From: Dugong dugon
Taxonomy: Eukaryota; Chordata; Mammalia; Sirenia; Dugongidae
DNA: 64,000 nt
Assembly (NCBI GenBank): GCA_030035585.1
Contig: CM057475.1
Location: forward strand, 4,101,501-4,165,500
Direction: 5' to 3'
Shown here: in pieces, positions 12,350 to 23,362 of the stretch
How the letters are laid out: the number at the start of each line of letters is the position of its first letter
Position numbering within the stretch: the first letter of the stretch is position 1
Position numbers and translations under genes: made by a program
Notes under the pieces: generated by a model
Seen by the model: only the letters and a program-made list of their open reading frames with translations
Told to the model about the DNA's origin: nothing
Databases searched by the model: none

Positions 12350-12779
12350 TTTGTAGGGCCTTTTTTGGATTTGTGTATGGTGCTGATGTTTTCTTTGTTC
12401 CTTGTACTCTCCTGTGCTAAATTCCTTTTGTTTGTGAATTTTTTTCATTTCTTTTGTTTTTGTAGATTTTGTTCTTACTGAGACTATGTTTTTCTTCTTT
12501 ATTTTGATGAGTAGTTTTGCTAACTTTACCCATTTTATCCTAAGTTTGAACCAGTCTTTTATTACTTGGTATCACCTTGACTTCCTCTCCATTTGAAAGT
12601 TCTATACCTACTCCATTTATTCCCTCTTTTATTGTTCTGACATTGTTGTTATTTACACATTAACCTCTCTTGTTCCCTGTTGTAAATCTTTTAGTTTTAA
12701 ATAGTCTTTGAGAGTTCATTTTGTAGGCTGATATATGGCTGGTTCAATCTTGCCTCCTAGATTCAGGCTGTCATCTGAT

Positions 12780-13741
12780 GTTGTTTCTTCTCAAATAGAA
12801 GGACTCCCTTTAATAATTCTTGTAAGTTTGGTTTGGTTTTTACGTATTCCCTTAATTTCCATTTATCTGGAAATGTCCATATTTCATCATCATATTTGAG
12901 TGAGGGTTTTGCAGGATATATTATTCTTGGTTGGAAATTTTTTCTTTCAAGGTTTTTTGTATGTTATCCCATTACCTTCTTGCCTGCATTGTTTCTGTCG
13001 AGTAATCAGAGCTTACTCTTATTGTTTCCCCTCCGTATGTGACTTTTTGTTTTTCTCCAGCTGCTCTCAGGATTCTTTCTTTGTCTTTGGTTTTATCAAG
13101 TGTAATTATGATATGCCTTGATGAGTTTCTTTTGGGGTATATCCTATATGAGGTTGGTTAAGCTTCTTGGATAGTCGGCTTTTCATCTTTCAAGATATTA
13201 GGAACATTTTCTGTCACTAATTCTTCAATGCTCTTATGTTTTCTGTTCTCTCCCCCTGTTTTGAAACTTTGATCACTCATAAATTTTTGCTTTTGATTGT
13301 ACTCCACATCATTCTCAGGGGTTCTTCATTTTTCTTCATTCTTTTCTCTGATTTTTCCTCAAGTTGGTGTCCAAGTATTTGTCTTTAATTTTGCTGATCC
13401 TGTCTTCGGTTGTTTAAAACCTGTCCCTCAAACCTTCTATGACACTGTTCGTTTCTGAAATCTTGTTCATCTTTTGGATTTTTAGCTGCTGTTTTTATGT
13501 GATTTCTAGTTTTGAACTTATTTTTATATTTTGTTCCTGTATTATTTTCCTGAATTCTTTCACTCTTTTGTCTGCATTTTCCATGATTTTATCTATTTTT
13601 TTCCTTGTTTTGACTACTTTTTCCTCCAACTCTTGGATAGCTCTGAATACTAGAGATTTGAATGCCCTATCAGGTAGTTCTAGTGCCTTTTTTCTGCTGA
13701 AAGGTCAACTGGTGTTTTATTTTTCACACCTATGGAACCAT
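12780..13741 (-). pseudogene. L1 ORF1 remnant
   Basis: The initiator ATG is at 13739-13741 (minus). It is followed after three codons by an in-frame stop, where related copies read on. The coiled-coil region (13430-13700) and the C-terminal RNA-binding part (12780-13000, with the reverse complement of PDKQK-type codons) are recognisable but frame-broken. Confidence 0.75.
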
Positions 13742-14317
13742 CCTGTTCTTTTTTTAATGTGTTTTGATATTGTCTGCTGTCTTTGAGACAATCAGGAATT
13801 ATTTTCTTCATTTATTGATTGTAGATTTGTTTGTTTCATTCTGATTTTTTGTTTTATTTGGTTATGTCTGAGCGGGTTGGGTAGACATTCTTTGTTGTTT
13901 GCTCATCTGTGGGCATAGTACTTCTCACAGCCTACTCCAATGGTCAGGGTCAGTCGCTCAGCTATGGTGCAGCAGGGTAGGTCTAGTAATAGATGAGGGG
14001 CTGGGATAGGTCGTTTGTGGCATGTACTGGGGCTGACAGCACAGGGCCAGTGGGTCAGTTCTGGGCTGGTTCTTGTAGACCGTGCATGTGCTGCTTGGGG
14101 GTGCGATGCTTGGTGCACTGTGCAGATAGACAAGAGGGGGGTTGTGATGTGTGGTGGTAAGTGGGTGTGGGAAAGAAGAGAAAAAGGAGAGAGAAACAGA
14201 AGCAAAAAAAAAGTGCTGAAGGAGCCTGCCATTAGAGTGGCACAGACCCAGGGAAGCCATGTGTCAGTGGATTTCTAGCCAGGCAGTGAGTTATAATCTG
14301 TTAAAAAAGGACATATA

Positions 14318-14532
14318 TGAAAATAAGACTTATGGGGCACAACAGTCCAGAGACAAGGACTAGAAGGCAGGATGGGGCAGGAAAGTTGGTAATAGAGAAT
14401 CCAAGGTCGAGAAGACAGTGTCCACATGTTGTAGGGTTGTTAACAATTGTCATAAAACAATATATGTACTAACTGTTTAATGAGAAACTATTTGTTCTGT
14501 AAACCTTCATCTAAAGTTCAATTAAATAAATA
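14318..14532 (+). mobile_element. 5'-truncated L1 3' end inserted in L1 5'UTR
   Basis: It matches the L1 3'UTR tail (GGGGCACAACAGTCCAGAGA ... GAGAAACTATTTGTTCTGTA ... AATAAATAA). Flanks AAGGACATATA (14307-14317) and AGGGACAGATA (14533-14543) are a probable 11-bp target duplication with two differences. At only about 215 bp it is a typical heavily 5'-truncated L1 insertion. Confidence 0.8.
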
Positions 14533-14609
14533 AGGGACAGATACTGCCCACGTAGCTAGGAGGGCAGGAGAAAGGAAATGAAGGAAGGGAGAGAGATAAG
14601 AAAATAGAT

Positions 14610-14638
14610 TTAAAGAGAGAGAGAGAGAGAGAGAGAAA
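14610..14638. repeat. (GA)n microsatellite
   Basis: An alternating AG run of about 13 units within the L1 5'UTR. Confidence 0.95.
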
Positions 14639-14769
14639 GACACAGGAGGTCAGGTGGTCAATAGAAAGGAATGGAAGGAATGTAGAGAGAGATGCCAGGT
14701 GGTTTGGAGGAAGGAAAGAAAGGAAGATAGAGACAAGAAATGGAGAAAAAAGAAGAAAAAGAATATCCA

Positions 14770-15480
14770 AGGGAGCCCACTGGAAGCAGGTCCCCAGCTG
14801 AGTGGCACTGCACAGCCTGTCAATAAGGAGCAGTGATGGCACACAGCACTAGGTGTTCAGGAGAAGGGTAAAGAAAAAAGGTAGAGAGATACAAGAAACC
14901 AAAAAAAGAAAAAAAAGCTCTGAGGGAGACCACTGGTGTGGTGGCATGGACTGGGGAAGTAGCTCCCTAGCTGCACAGCACTGCACAGCCCATCTAGAAG
15001 GAGCAGAGATGGCACACGGTGCCTGGTGTTTAGGAGAAAAGAAGGGAAGGATGGTAGAGAGAGAAAAGAAACCAAGAAAAAAAATAAATTCCCAAGGGAG
15101 GCCACTGGCTTGGCTGCAGGGACCAGGGAAGTGACCCCCAAGCTCAGTGGTGCTGCACAGTTCATCTAGAAGGAGCAGAGATGGCACACAACACCAGGTA
15201 TTCAGGAGACAGGAAAAGAAGGAAAGCAGTGAGAGATGAGAAACCAAGAAATGAAGAAAAACAAAAAGGAAAAAAGAAAAAGGAAAAAAAAGTCCCCAGG
15301 GAGCCCACTGGCATGGTGGCACAAACCGGGGAAGTGGTTCCCCAGTCAAGTGGTGCTTTCAGCCTGTCAAGAAGGAGTGGAGATGGCACATGGAGCCAGG
15401 TGTTCAAGAGAAAGGAGGTGATAGAGAAGAAACCAAAAGAAGTAAAAAAAAAAAAAAAAGCAACAACAGCAACAAAAAAA
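14770..15480 (-). repeat. Tandem monomers, about 172 bp, L1 5'UTR
   Basis: Anchors AGGAGCAGTGATGGCACAC at 14826, AGGAGCAGAGATGGCACAC at 14999 and 15171, and AGGAGTGGAGATGGCACAT at 15373 give spacings of 173, 172 and 202 bp. Each unit has a unique GC-rich half (GCACTGCACAGCC...) and an A/G-rich half (pyrimidine-rich in L1 sense). This is the layout of monomer-type L1 promoters such as those of mouse L1. Confidence 0.85.
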
Positions 15481-15957
15481 TGGCACTGAAAGAGCCTGCT
15501 GGTGTGGGTGGGGTGAATCTAAGCAGCAAGGAGCCAGCGTCTCTCCGTGGAGTGACTGAAGCCCCCCAGAAAGTGGCAGAGGCCAAGCAGGGGGAGTGCG
15601 GGGGGGTGGAAGCATGTATAGCTGTATAGCTTGTTACTGGGTGCTCTTTCTCCTGCTGGGAGCTCCATGAAGCTGCCTTCCCATACTCTTTGTCCACCAT
15701 TCTCAGTGGCTGAGGAATCCAAGATGGGGAATCCATGCTGTGTTAGCTGATAGGGGACCTCCCGTCTGTATCTCTCCTTGCTTTCTGTTCTCTGTCACTT
15801 TCTTATTCCATTTAGTGCTTGGTTGAGTTCTTTATCTCTTCATTTGAGGCTTAGGGTTCCAGGATTGACATTTGTCTATGTTTTACACAGTTTTTCAGGT
15901 CTTTCCTGTGGAGGGACATCGTGGTGCTTCTGTCTGTAGCACCATATTGGCTCCACC

Positions 15958-16714
15958 CCCTGTGTTATATATATTTTTACAACAATAATAATACTTTAAA
16001 AAAATCCTGTCTGTGGAATTGTCTTGCTCTTTGTTTTCTCTTTCAATATTTGGGACTTAAAACATATTTTTTCTTTGAAGAGGAGCAGTCTAGGCGGTGG
16101 ACATTGTTGTACTAACCACAACAGTGGGTCTGAGAACAACCTGGCTGCAGGTCCTTTGTGGGCCTTGCCTGGGTTATCACAGGTCATTCCTTATGCTGCT
16201 GCCTCATGCTGTCACAATCCATGTAAATGGCGCCTCTGTGTTTAGACGAGTGGAGAAGCTGCACAGAGGACTGCACTGTTGACCACCAGCAGGCACTGTG
16301 TTAACCTTGGACTGATGTCTGCAGGTCCCTCTTAGGTTGGTGTTCTGAGGCCTGGATGTTTCTCCAGTCCAGATGATTAGCTTAACCAGAGAAACTAGCA
16401 CAGCCGTCATTCCCATGGCAGCCCCAGGCCCTCTGCTGTGGCACTTCTTTTTGCTGCATAGACCCAAGATCACTTACTACCCTGGACTCACTGCTTGGTG
16501 TCATCTCACATAGTTAAACTTGAAACACTTCTACATTTCATGGCAAGTTTTTGCAAGAGGACAAGAAACTTAATTTTTTTCCTCTTTCAGGCTTATTTTT
16601 TGTGCATTTTCTTACAGTGGGTAATTTGTCACCTTTCATCTCTAGTCTTCAGACCAAGAGAGTCTCCTGAGCAAAGGCAGAGGAATGCAGAACAGAAACA
16701 CCAGGAAAATGCTT
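15958..16714. other. Low-copy intergenic sequence
   Basis: No coding region, RNA gene or repeat that I can name. The open frames are short, overlapping on both strands and lack any recognisable domain. Confidence 0.6.
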
Positions 16715-16947
16715 ACCTGGGATAATCAGATGTCCCAAGGCAGACTGACATTTACCCAGGATCACCAGACATCCCAGGAAGACTGACACTTACCCAGGAT
16801 CACCAGATGTCCCAGGACAGGCTGACGCTCACCTGGGATTACAAGATGTCCCAGGACAGACTGGTGCTTACCTGGGATCACCAGATGGCTCAGGGCAGAC
16901 TGATACTTACCCAGGATCACTAGACATCCCAGGATGGACTGAAAGTG
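16715..16947. repeat. 39-bp minisatellite, 6 units
   Basis: Units start with ACCTGGGAT or ACCCAGGAT at 16715, 16754, 16792, 16831, 16870 and 16909. Spacings are 39, 38, 39, 39 and 39. Each reads roughly ACCCAGGATCACCAGATGTC then CCAGGACAGACTGACACTT. Because 39 is a multiple of three, most of the array stays open on the minus strand as a 13-residue repeat. No start context or domain supports a gene. Confidence 0.93.
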
Positions 16948-18034
16948 ATTCAATAAGTGACACTGCTCTGGAGTTAGAGCTTCCTATGTACATAGCCCCC
17001 AAGAGACAGCTGAACAATGTCCACTCTCTGCCTGACAACAGTGTTGAAACATCTATCTTTTCTGATCATATGTGCTGCTGTATGCTGCATCTGTGAATCT
17101 TGGGCAGTTCTTCCTGTGTATTTTCCCCTGGGACTCTCATGTTGAGAGAGACCTCAGGGAGCCATGTTCCCATCTGTCAGGAAAAAACCGCCCTGGACTC
17201 TCCCTGTTCTGTGTCCCGCTGCCCTAGAGAACACAGCTTAGGGCCCTGGAAGCTGAGCCTCCACAGTCTGGGCAGGAACGGGGGGTGGACAGGAGGGAGG
17301 ATGGAGGAGATCAGGTTGGGAGGAAGGCATGGCAGTGAAGCCCCTCTCCTCACACAGAATTAAAGTGGAATGAGCCATTATTCTAGAACTGATTCTAGAA
17401 TGCATGGGAACAGGTGGGGCTGCATATTAAGAGAAGACACATGGTCTTGGGTCAAATCGCCAGGCCACTACCCCAACCTCTCCATCGGAGGAGGCTATAC
17501 CATGAATCCAAAGGCTGAGGGGCATCTGCTCCTCCTCAGGGCTGCCTTAGCCCAGCCTGGGTAGTCCTGGGAAGGAGGAGCAGGTCCACACCACATAGGA
17601 AAGCTGGGCAGGTACATGGTGATGGTCACTGTACCAGTCTTCTGGGAATGATCCAGCCCTCCAGGCCCTGTCCTGCCCCAGGTTACGCAAGACCTGATAA
17701 ACTTGGGCTGGGACATAGCAGAAGAGAGAGACAGAGATTAGCTTTGGTAAATTCACCCAGAATTCTACAGTCAAAATATGTATTAAAATATTAAAAAAAA
17801 ATTAAGTTTAGCATATATGAAGGTTGAAAATAATATGCAGGAATAAAACTTTCTTTTCAATTCTATATTGAGATAGTGAAAAGGATTAGGACTTTTACAG
17901 TTTTAACCTCCCTTGTCTGGGCAGAGAAGATTCACGGGAAACCAAGTCTTGTAAACCTCACTGTGGCCCTGGGCCCATCCCACCAACCCTGAGTACCTCT
18001 GTGAAATGTGCAGACAAGGATCAAGGGCCTGGCA
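16948..18034. other. Low-copy intergenic sequence
   Basis: Nothing identifiable. GC content is moderate. Several short open frames overlap on both strands without domain signatures. Confidence 0.55.
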
Positions 18035-18125
18035 CCCTGGTCAGCTCAGGCACTTCCTGATGAGCTGTGTGATCTCTAGCAGCTGCTTAACTTCTGTGAT
18101 CCCCAGCTGGTTTAATATCTTCCTG
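18035..18125 (+). mobile_element. MIR SINE fragment
   Basis: GAGCTGTGTGATCTCTAGCA and GCTTAACTTCTGTGATCC correspond to the MIR core (GCTGTGTGACCTTGGGCAAG, CTTAACCTCTCTG). Diverged and truncated, as expected of this ancient family. Confidence 0.6.
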
Positions 18126-18312
18126 GAAATTTTGTCATAAAAACTGAGAAAATGTATCTGAGACATGTTTGGCAAACCCTAAACAACAAAGTACAGAATA
18201 AAAATACGAGGAAGGCTGGGAAAGGGCACCATGGGAAGAAGATGAACACAATGTCCTTGGGGTTTGCAGGACTCTGTCAGGGTTCATGGGAGCTTCAGAG
18301 CATACCCCTCAA

Positions 18313-18496
18313 CAGGGTTCTCATACTTTACTATGCATTTACATCCCCTGGAGGACTTGATAGAGGACAGATTGGAGGCCCCACTGCCAGATTTTAATTC
18401 AGCAAGTCTGAGGTGGGCCCTGAGAATATACACTTCCAACAGGTTCCTGGGGAGGCTGATACTGCAGGCCAGGGAATCTCACGCTGAGAACCACTG
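18313..18496. mobile_element. MER5A-like hAT DNA element
   Basis: It starts CAGGGTTCTCATACTTTA and ends GAGAACCACTG, the degenerate inverted termini of MER5A (CAGTGGTTCTCA). The interior, CCCCTGGAGGACTTGATAGA, GATTTTAATTCAGCAAGTCT and GGTGGGCCCTGAGAAT, follows the family order. This is a non-autonomous hAT-Charlie element, long immobile. Confidence 0.85.
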
Positions 18497-19025
18497 CCCT
18501 AAAGCTCTTGCCTGACTGCCTAAGGAAAGGAATGAGATGGCAGCTGGGCCTGGGAGAAGAGGGGAAGAAAAGGAGCCAGGACTCAGGCCTGGTTCTAATG
18601 GGGAGCTACCACCACCCTGCCCCTTGCTCAACTGTCCTGGCTCTGCAATGGACAAACCTAGAGGAATATGGTCTCTGCAAACCCTTCACTGGCTTTTGTC
18701 ACCCATTCACTGCTTCTATTCCTACAAATGTGATCCAAACCTTCTCAGCTTAACACCTACTTCTCTCCCTAACTCCCTCCAACACCACTTTCTGTGAAAC
18801 TTACCTCCTCTTTGCCTGAGAAAAACATAGTGTCCCATTAACTATCCAGAAAAATAATTGAACTTCTATATGCAGAGACATGTACAAAAGTAGTCCTTAC
18901 AGCACTGGTTGTAAAACCAAACACTGGAAATATCCTATATGTTTACCAGCAGGGGAATGGTTAAATGGACTCAGATATACACCTGCCTTCGAATAATGAG
19001 GTGGAGGTGGTCTATAAGTACTAAG

Positions 19026-19238
19026 GATTCTCTGGGTGGCACAAATGGTTAAGCACTTGACTATTAGCCAAGAGGTTGGCAGTTTGATACCACCCAGAGG
19101 TGCCTTGGAAGTCAGGCCTGGCAATCTACTTCTGAAAGGTTACAACCTTGAAAACCCTATGGAGTGGTTCTACTTTCCACATATGGGTTGCCATGAGTTG
19201 GAATCAACTTGAAGGCAACTAATAACAACAACAAATAT
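19026..19238 (+). mobile_element. Afro-type tRNA-headed SINE, long form
   Basis: The head is TCTCTGGGTGGCACAAATGG with decayed A and B boxes (B box region GGTTGGCAGTTTGATACC). The middle, GAAGTCAGGCCTGGCAATCT, belongs to the long subfamily, and the tail GCCATGAGTTGGAATCAACT is RTE-like. The target duplication GTACTAAG is perfect at 19018-19025 and 19239-19246. The end is AATAACAACAACAA. Confidence 0.92.
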
Positions 19239-19355
19239 GTACTAAGACAAGACGCAAGTTGCAGAACAATAGGCATAGTGCTATCTCATTAAGAAAAATG
19301 AATATTAAAAAAGAAAGCACTAAAATGTATATTTCTGCAGTCTATGCTTATTTAG

Positions 19356-19527
19356 AAGTCCCTGTATGGCACAAATGGTTTGCTCTTGGCTACTAACCAA
19401 AAGGTTAGTGATCTGAACGCACCCATCCATGCTGCTGAAGAAAGGCCCAGCAATCTGCTTCTGTAAAGATTACTGGCAAGAAAACCCTATGGAGCAGTTT
19501 GTACATCGTCAATGGGTTATGGGTGTT
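19356..19527 (+). mobile_element. Afro-type SINE, diverged
   Basis: The head AGTCCCTGTATGGCACAAAT is followed by GGCTACTAACCAAAAGGTTA and GCAATCTGCTTCTGTAAAGA, then AAAACCCTATGGAGCAG and a shortened tail. Same family as 19026-19238 but of the CTGCTTCTGTAAAGATT subfamily. Confidence 0.85.
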
Positions 19528-19747
19528 TATGTATAGATACAAATGAGAGATACACAACAGATTAAAAATATGATTGTCTCTGGAGAGACGATGAGGATGG
19601 GAACGTAGTCCAGGGTAACTTCTATTTCATCTATATTGTTTGAATTTTTCAATAATATATTCATTCATAATTTGAATATGTAAAAAAGATTTGAAAAAAG
19701 GAAACTGGACCCCTGCACCATCCTGTCCCTAAGCCCTGTACATACAC

Positions 19748-19806
19748 AGATAGGCAGATAGATAATAGATAGAAAAATACGTAGATACATAGATAAGTAG
19801 ATACGT
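19748..19806. repeat. GATA-rich microsatellite, imperfect
   Basis: Interrupted GATA/GATA-like units (GATAGGCAGATAGATAATAG, then GTAGATACATAGATAAGTAG). Confidence 0.85.
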
Positions 19807-19807
19807 A

Positions 19808-20010
19808 GGTAGGTGCCATTGAGTCAGTCTGATTCATGGTGACCTTACGTACAACAGAATGTAACGTTACCAGGTCCTATGTCATCCTCACAATCACCGT
19901 AATTCTTGAGTCCATCATTGTGGCTATTGTGCCAATCCATCTCATGGAGGGTTTCCCTTGCCCTCGCTGGCCCTCTGCTTCACCAAACATGACGTCCTCC
20001 TCTTTAACAT
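19808..20010 (-). mobile_element. RTE LINE 3' end fragment
   Basis: It matches the reverse complement of the RTE 3' end at 55740-55950 and the minus copy at 30960-31160. Shared landmarks include GTGCCATTGAGTCAGTCTGA, GGTGACCTTACGTACAACAG and ATGGAGGGTTTCCCTTGCCC. It is truncated before the coding region that precedes those landmarks in other copies. Confidence 0.85.
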
Positions 20011-21020
20011 GACACCTATGAATGGTCCAGTGAAGGAGAATCATCAGATGCTGCAGTTTGTTCCCTGCTCAGATAGCTAACAGAGCACTGGTCCTGCCAG
20101 GAAGCATCTTTGTCCTGGGGTCAGAGTTGTAAACTCAACTTGAGTTTTCCACTAAAGGAAGTGCATCTGTGAACTCTGGAGTGTTTTGGAAGTGCTGATA
20201 CCATAACCTTTCAGAAGCCTAAGAATGTTTTCTTTATAGAATGAAGGTCTGAAGGCCTCATCCACAACCTTCTCTAGGATCCTTTTCCTGGACTTTGACA
20301 TTCATGGCAAGGCTTCCCTCAAAGTTGGTACTCAGTGAGGATCTAGTACAGTCAGCAGGGCTTGAATGTGGGAAGGTGTGCAGTCCAAGAGTTTAACTCT
20401 CCTGAGATGGAGGAGAAGGTCCAGGAAGTGGAAGGGCCAGAGATAAGCGTGAAGAGGCATGTTGAGGCCAGACAACGGGACTGGGATGCAACAGTGATGT
20501 TTGGCTTTATTCTTCTGGCAATGGAGAGCATCAGAAACTTTTACAAAGAAAAGCGATGTGCTCACATCTCCCGCTTGGAAAGATCATCTGGGTTACAGAA
20601 AACGTGAAGAATAAGGGGTAGAGTTTGTGAACCAGAGGCATGGATTCAGTTGCCTGTATGGTGCAGCAGCCTAAGGGACACAGAGTGAGGGCCACTTATT
20701 TGGACAGGGCCAGGTGTTCAATCTACCCTGAACAAAGAGAGCCTGACCTTGGGAACATTGGCACCTCCTCTCTACTTTGACTTCTCAGATGAGATATGGA
20801 TTATGTGAAAATGCTACATCTGCTAAAACCCTGCAGAGAACAATCTGAAATGTCTCTTGGTGGAAAGACTAGAGTCTCCAAATAGGTAATCAGACACGGA
20901 AGATGTTCTTTTTCCAAGATCCACATGGTTTCTTGGAGACCAGACAAAAATTCTACTTGAGAAGGCACACTTCTCTCAACCTTCCCAGCAGAAGAGATTT
21001 GCCATAATAACGTTTCTCCT
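20011..21020. other. Low-copy intergenic sequence, possible old repeat at 20360-20600
   Basis: 20400-20600 has the flavour of an ancient interspersed repeat (ends AGAAAGCGATGTGCTCACAT, then TTGGAAAGATCATCTGGG). I cannot classify it. No gene is supported. Confidence 0.4.
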
Positions 21021-21540
21021 TCTCTTTGTATCAGAGCTGGTTCTTTTAGTATTTGTGTGCTTGCAAGTGACGGAAACTTAAATCATAATAGCCTAATCAC
21101 AAAGGGAATGTATTGTCTCATGTAATGAAAAAGAGTAGACTCTAGGCATAGCTGGATCCATGTACTCAAATAATGCCATCAGAAATCTATCTTGCAACTC
21201 TCCTTTCGCTCTGCATGGTGCCAGACGTACTGCCAGCAACTTCAGGCTTACATCTCACTGACTTAGCATCAATAGCCAATGAAAGCTTCTCTCTTCTAAA
21301 AATTCTCAAAAAAGTGCCGTGGTTGACTCTCATTAGATTAGCACAGTTGGGCCTCCACCCCTGAATGCGGTCAGAAGGATGGATTATAGTGGTCAGTTAC
21401 CTCTGGCACTGGGGACAGGTAGGAGGGGAAGGCTGGGGTGAGATAAGCCATACACACAAAGAATAAGGAAGAAACAATTTACCCAAAGGAATACCAAGGT
21501 GTTTTTACCAAAAATGGAGAGAATAAATTCTAGACAAATG
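21021..21540. repeat. Unclassified ancient dispersed repeat (probable)
   Basis: The order TGCAAGTGACGGAAACTTAA, ATTGTCTCATGTAATGAAAA, GCATAGCTGGATCCATGTAC, CAGGCTTACATCTCAC, GTTGACTCTCATTAGATTAG and AAGGAATACCAAGGTGTTTT resembles a very widespread mammalian repeat. I recall the pattern but cannot name the family with certainty. Confidence 0.5.
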
Positions 21541-22817
21541 AAATAAATGCCTAGCATATACATACTTGTGAATTTCTATCCCTTTCGTAGGCTGATGAAA
21601 CCTCGAATCCTTGAGTCCAAGGAATCTTTGAATCTGTCAAGACCCTGCTCTTTAAACTGAGTCAAAAATTCATCTCTTTCTTCCCTAGCACTTTGCTGCT
21701 TGCTCTTAATGGCGTTTATAAACCTGGGCTTATTTTAGGAAAATTTAATGCACAAGACAAGAGCTAATTTGTGCTGAAACCATATCTCATTTGCTGTTGC
21801 ATTCCCACTGCCGGAGTTTCACATACGTATGTTAAATATGTTAACTTCATAACATGCTACTGGTATATGTCTCATTTTTTGACTAGGAAAAAAAAATTCT
21901 TTCCTGTGTCCACCCCCACTCTCCTGCCTCAATTCTATTTTTGTACCATGGGTAGTGACAGTGTGCTAGTCAACCTAGCCCTCAATAGATAAATCTTAAT
22001 GGCAACTCACATTTAAGATAATAGAATATATGGATAGGCCTGACATGGTCCCAAAAGTCATGTCTGCCAGGAGCTCTGTGGTTGCTGAGCAGAAGCGTTT
22101 CCTTGCAGCAATGTTCACAAATGCTCTGCCTAATGATCTTTCTCTATGCCCTCGTGATGGTGAGTAGAGAGACAAAGAGGAGCTGATATGTCAGTGGAGC
22201 CCCTGTCCAGGTCACCTTCTATTTACATTTCTTGCTCCCACATAAGAGCCTCTCGGTACTAAAGATTCAAAAAGATAAAATTACTATGTCTTTAGGCTCA
22301 CTCAAGAATAGTCACAATGGATGTTCCATTCCTTCATGGTGAGTCTGTCACCCTAACAGCCCAAAGCAGCAGTCTGGGGATGATGGGACTGACCACGGAC
22401 CTTCCTTTCCAGGCAGTACTGTGATCTACCAGAAAGAAGACCTGAAAGCACAGGAAGCCTTCCTTAACCAGATGTCCTCTTCCCTGGGAGGACCAGGAAC
22501 TGTGTCTTGTCAGCTTCTCCCAGCAAGAAGGCCAAAGATGCCCTGGCCACAGAGATGGGAAGAGGGCTCCAAAACCCCAGATATTGGGGGGCTCGAGGCC
22601 TGAGGTCTCACCAGAAAGGTCTGGAACAAACATACCAGAGTTCTTGCTTCCTTTGGAAGCAAATGATCACTGCCTGCCTACCATGTGCTGGGCATTTTTC
22701 AGGTTCCTAGGGTACACAGATCAACAAAGAAGAGTCTTTGCCCTTATATGTGCAGTCACCAACATTGTAGACACCACCTCACAAGAATTAGAGCAGAGTA
22801 CTGTGTGAACCCAGAAA
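21541..22817. other. Low-copy intergenic sequence
   Basis: No recognisable gene or repeat. Short open frames overlap at 22334-22921 on both strands with no domain and no conserved signal that I can see. Confidence 0.5.
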
Positions 22818-22998
22818 AGAGACTCTGGGTGGTCCAAACAGCATGTTCAGGATTGGAGTTTTGCCCAGAAGCACTGTGGAAGAAAGGCCTGGTGATCTAC
22901 TTCCAAAAAATCAGCCACTGAAAATCCATAGAGAACAATTCTACTTTGACACACATGGGGGTCACCATGAGTTAGAGTTGACTTAACAGTAAATTTGG
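22818..22998 (+). mobile_element. Afro-type SINE, long form, head decayed
   Basis: GACTCTGGGTGGTCCAAACA is the head remnant. The middle, AAGAAAGGCCTGGTGATCTA and AAAAAATCAGCCACTGAAAA, and the tail GGTCACCATGAGTTAGAGTT match 37880-38025. The tRNA-like B-box part is replaced or heavily mutated. Confidence 0.82.
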
Positions 22999-23362
22999 TG
23001 AGGAGACAAGTGCATGAGGAAGCACCCAAACCTGCCCAGAATTTCTGTGAGGACCTGTTAAGTTGACATGAGTGAGAGGCCCATCACACTGGAAAAAGGG
23101 ACAGAAGCTTAGCCTAGGAGATGGAGTCCATGACAGAGCTAGCAGACCATTCCATCTCCCCCATTTCTCATCTCTCCTTGGGTTTCTGAAAGCTCACTTC
23201 CCTTTCACCTTGGCCTTCCAAGCATACACAGAAGAAAACCTGATACCTGTGGTTCACTTTGGGGCCAGGCTCAAGCTTAGCTGTGGCCAGGCCGATTGGC
23301 TGGATAGGGGCCAGGATGTCTCACAGCAGAGTCCATTTTGTGAAAAACTATTGCACTGCAGT

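Larger units (their letters stand above)
10413..15957 (-). mobile_element. Host L1, right segment (ORF2 5' half, ORF1, 5'UTR)
   Basis: On the minus strand the order is 5'UTR (15957 to about 13900), ORF1 (13741 to about 12780) and ORF2 N-terminal half (12349 to 10413). It continues the host L1 of 462-2057. The 5' terminus at about 15957 (sense GGTGGAGCCAATATGGTGCT) matches the type A start at 49915. Its left junction is the nested L1. A small plus-strand L1 3' end sits in its 5'UTR at 14318-14532. Confidence 0.9.
13900..15957 (-). promoter_or_regulatory. L1 5'UTR with monomer array (type A)
   Basis: This is the leader of the host L1, about 2 kb. It includes a tandem array at about 14770-15480 and a conserved 5' end. 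The 5' terminal sequence contains CCATATTGG on the plus strand, a weak YY1-like core. It is interrupted by an L1 3' fragment (14318-14532). Repeat content gives long spurious open frames on both strands. Confidence 0.75.
18843..19690 (+). mobile_element. Old L1 3' end fragment, split by two SINEs
   Basis: 18860-18985 resembles the end of L1 ORF2 (TGTACAAAAGTAGTCCTTAC, CAGGGGAATGGTTAAATGGA). 19528-19690 resembles an old L1 3'UTR (ATTGTCTCTGGAGAGACGAT ... TTGTTTGAATTTTTCAATAA). SINEs at 19026-19238 and 19356-19527 sit inside. It is much more diverged than the other L1s here. Confidence 0.65.

Noticed and set aside
14849-15349. 166-codon open frame on the minus strand, rich in Phe, Leu, Ser and Pro
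   Set aside because: It is a reading of the 172-bp L1 5'UTR monomers (57 residues per unit). No start context, no domain, and the same region is open in other frames.
16715-16947. Regularly spaced repeats considered as a CRISPR array
   Set aside because: Units are directly contiguous without unique spacers, and the genome is mammalian.
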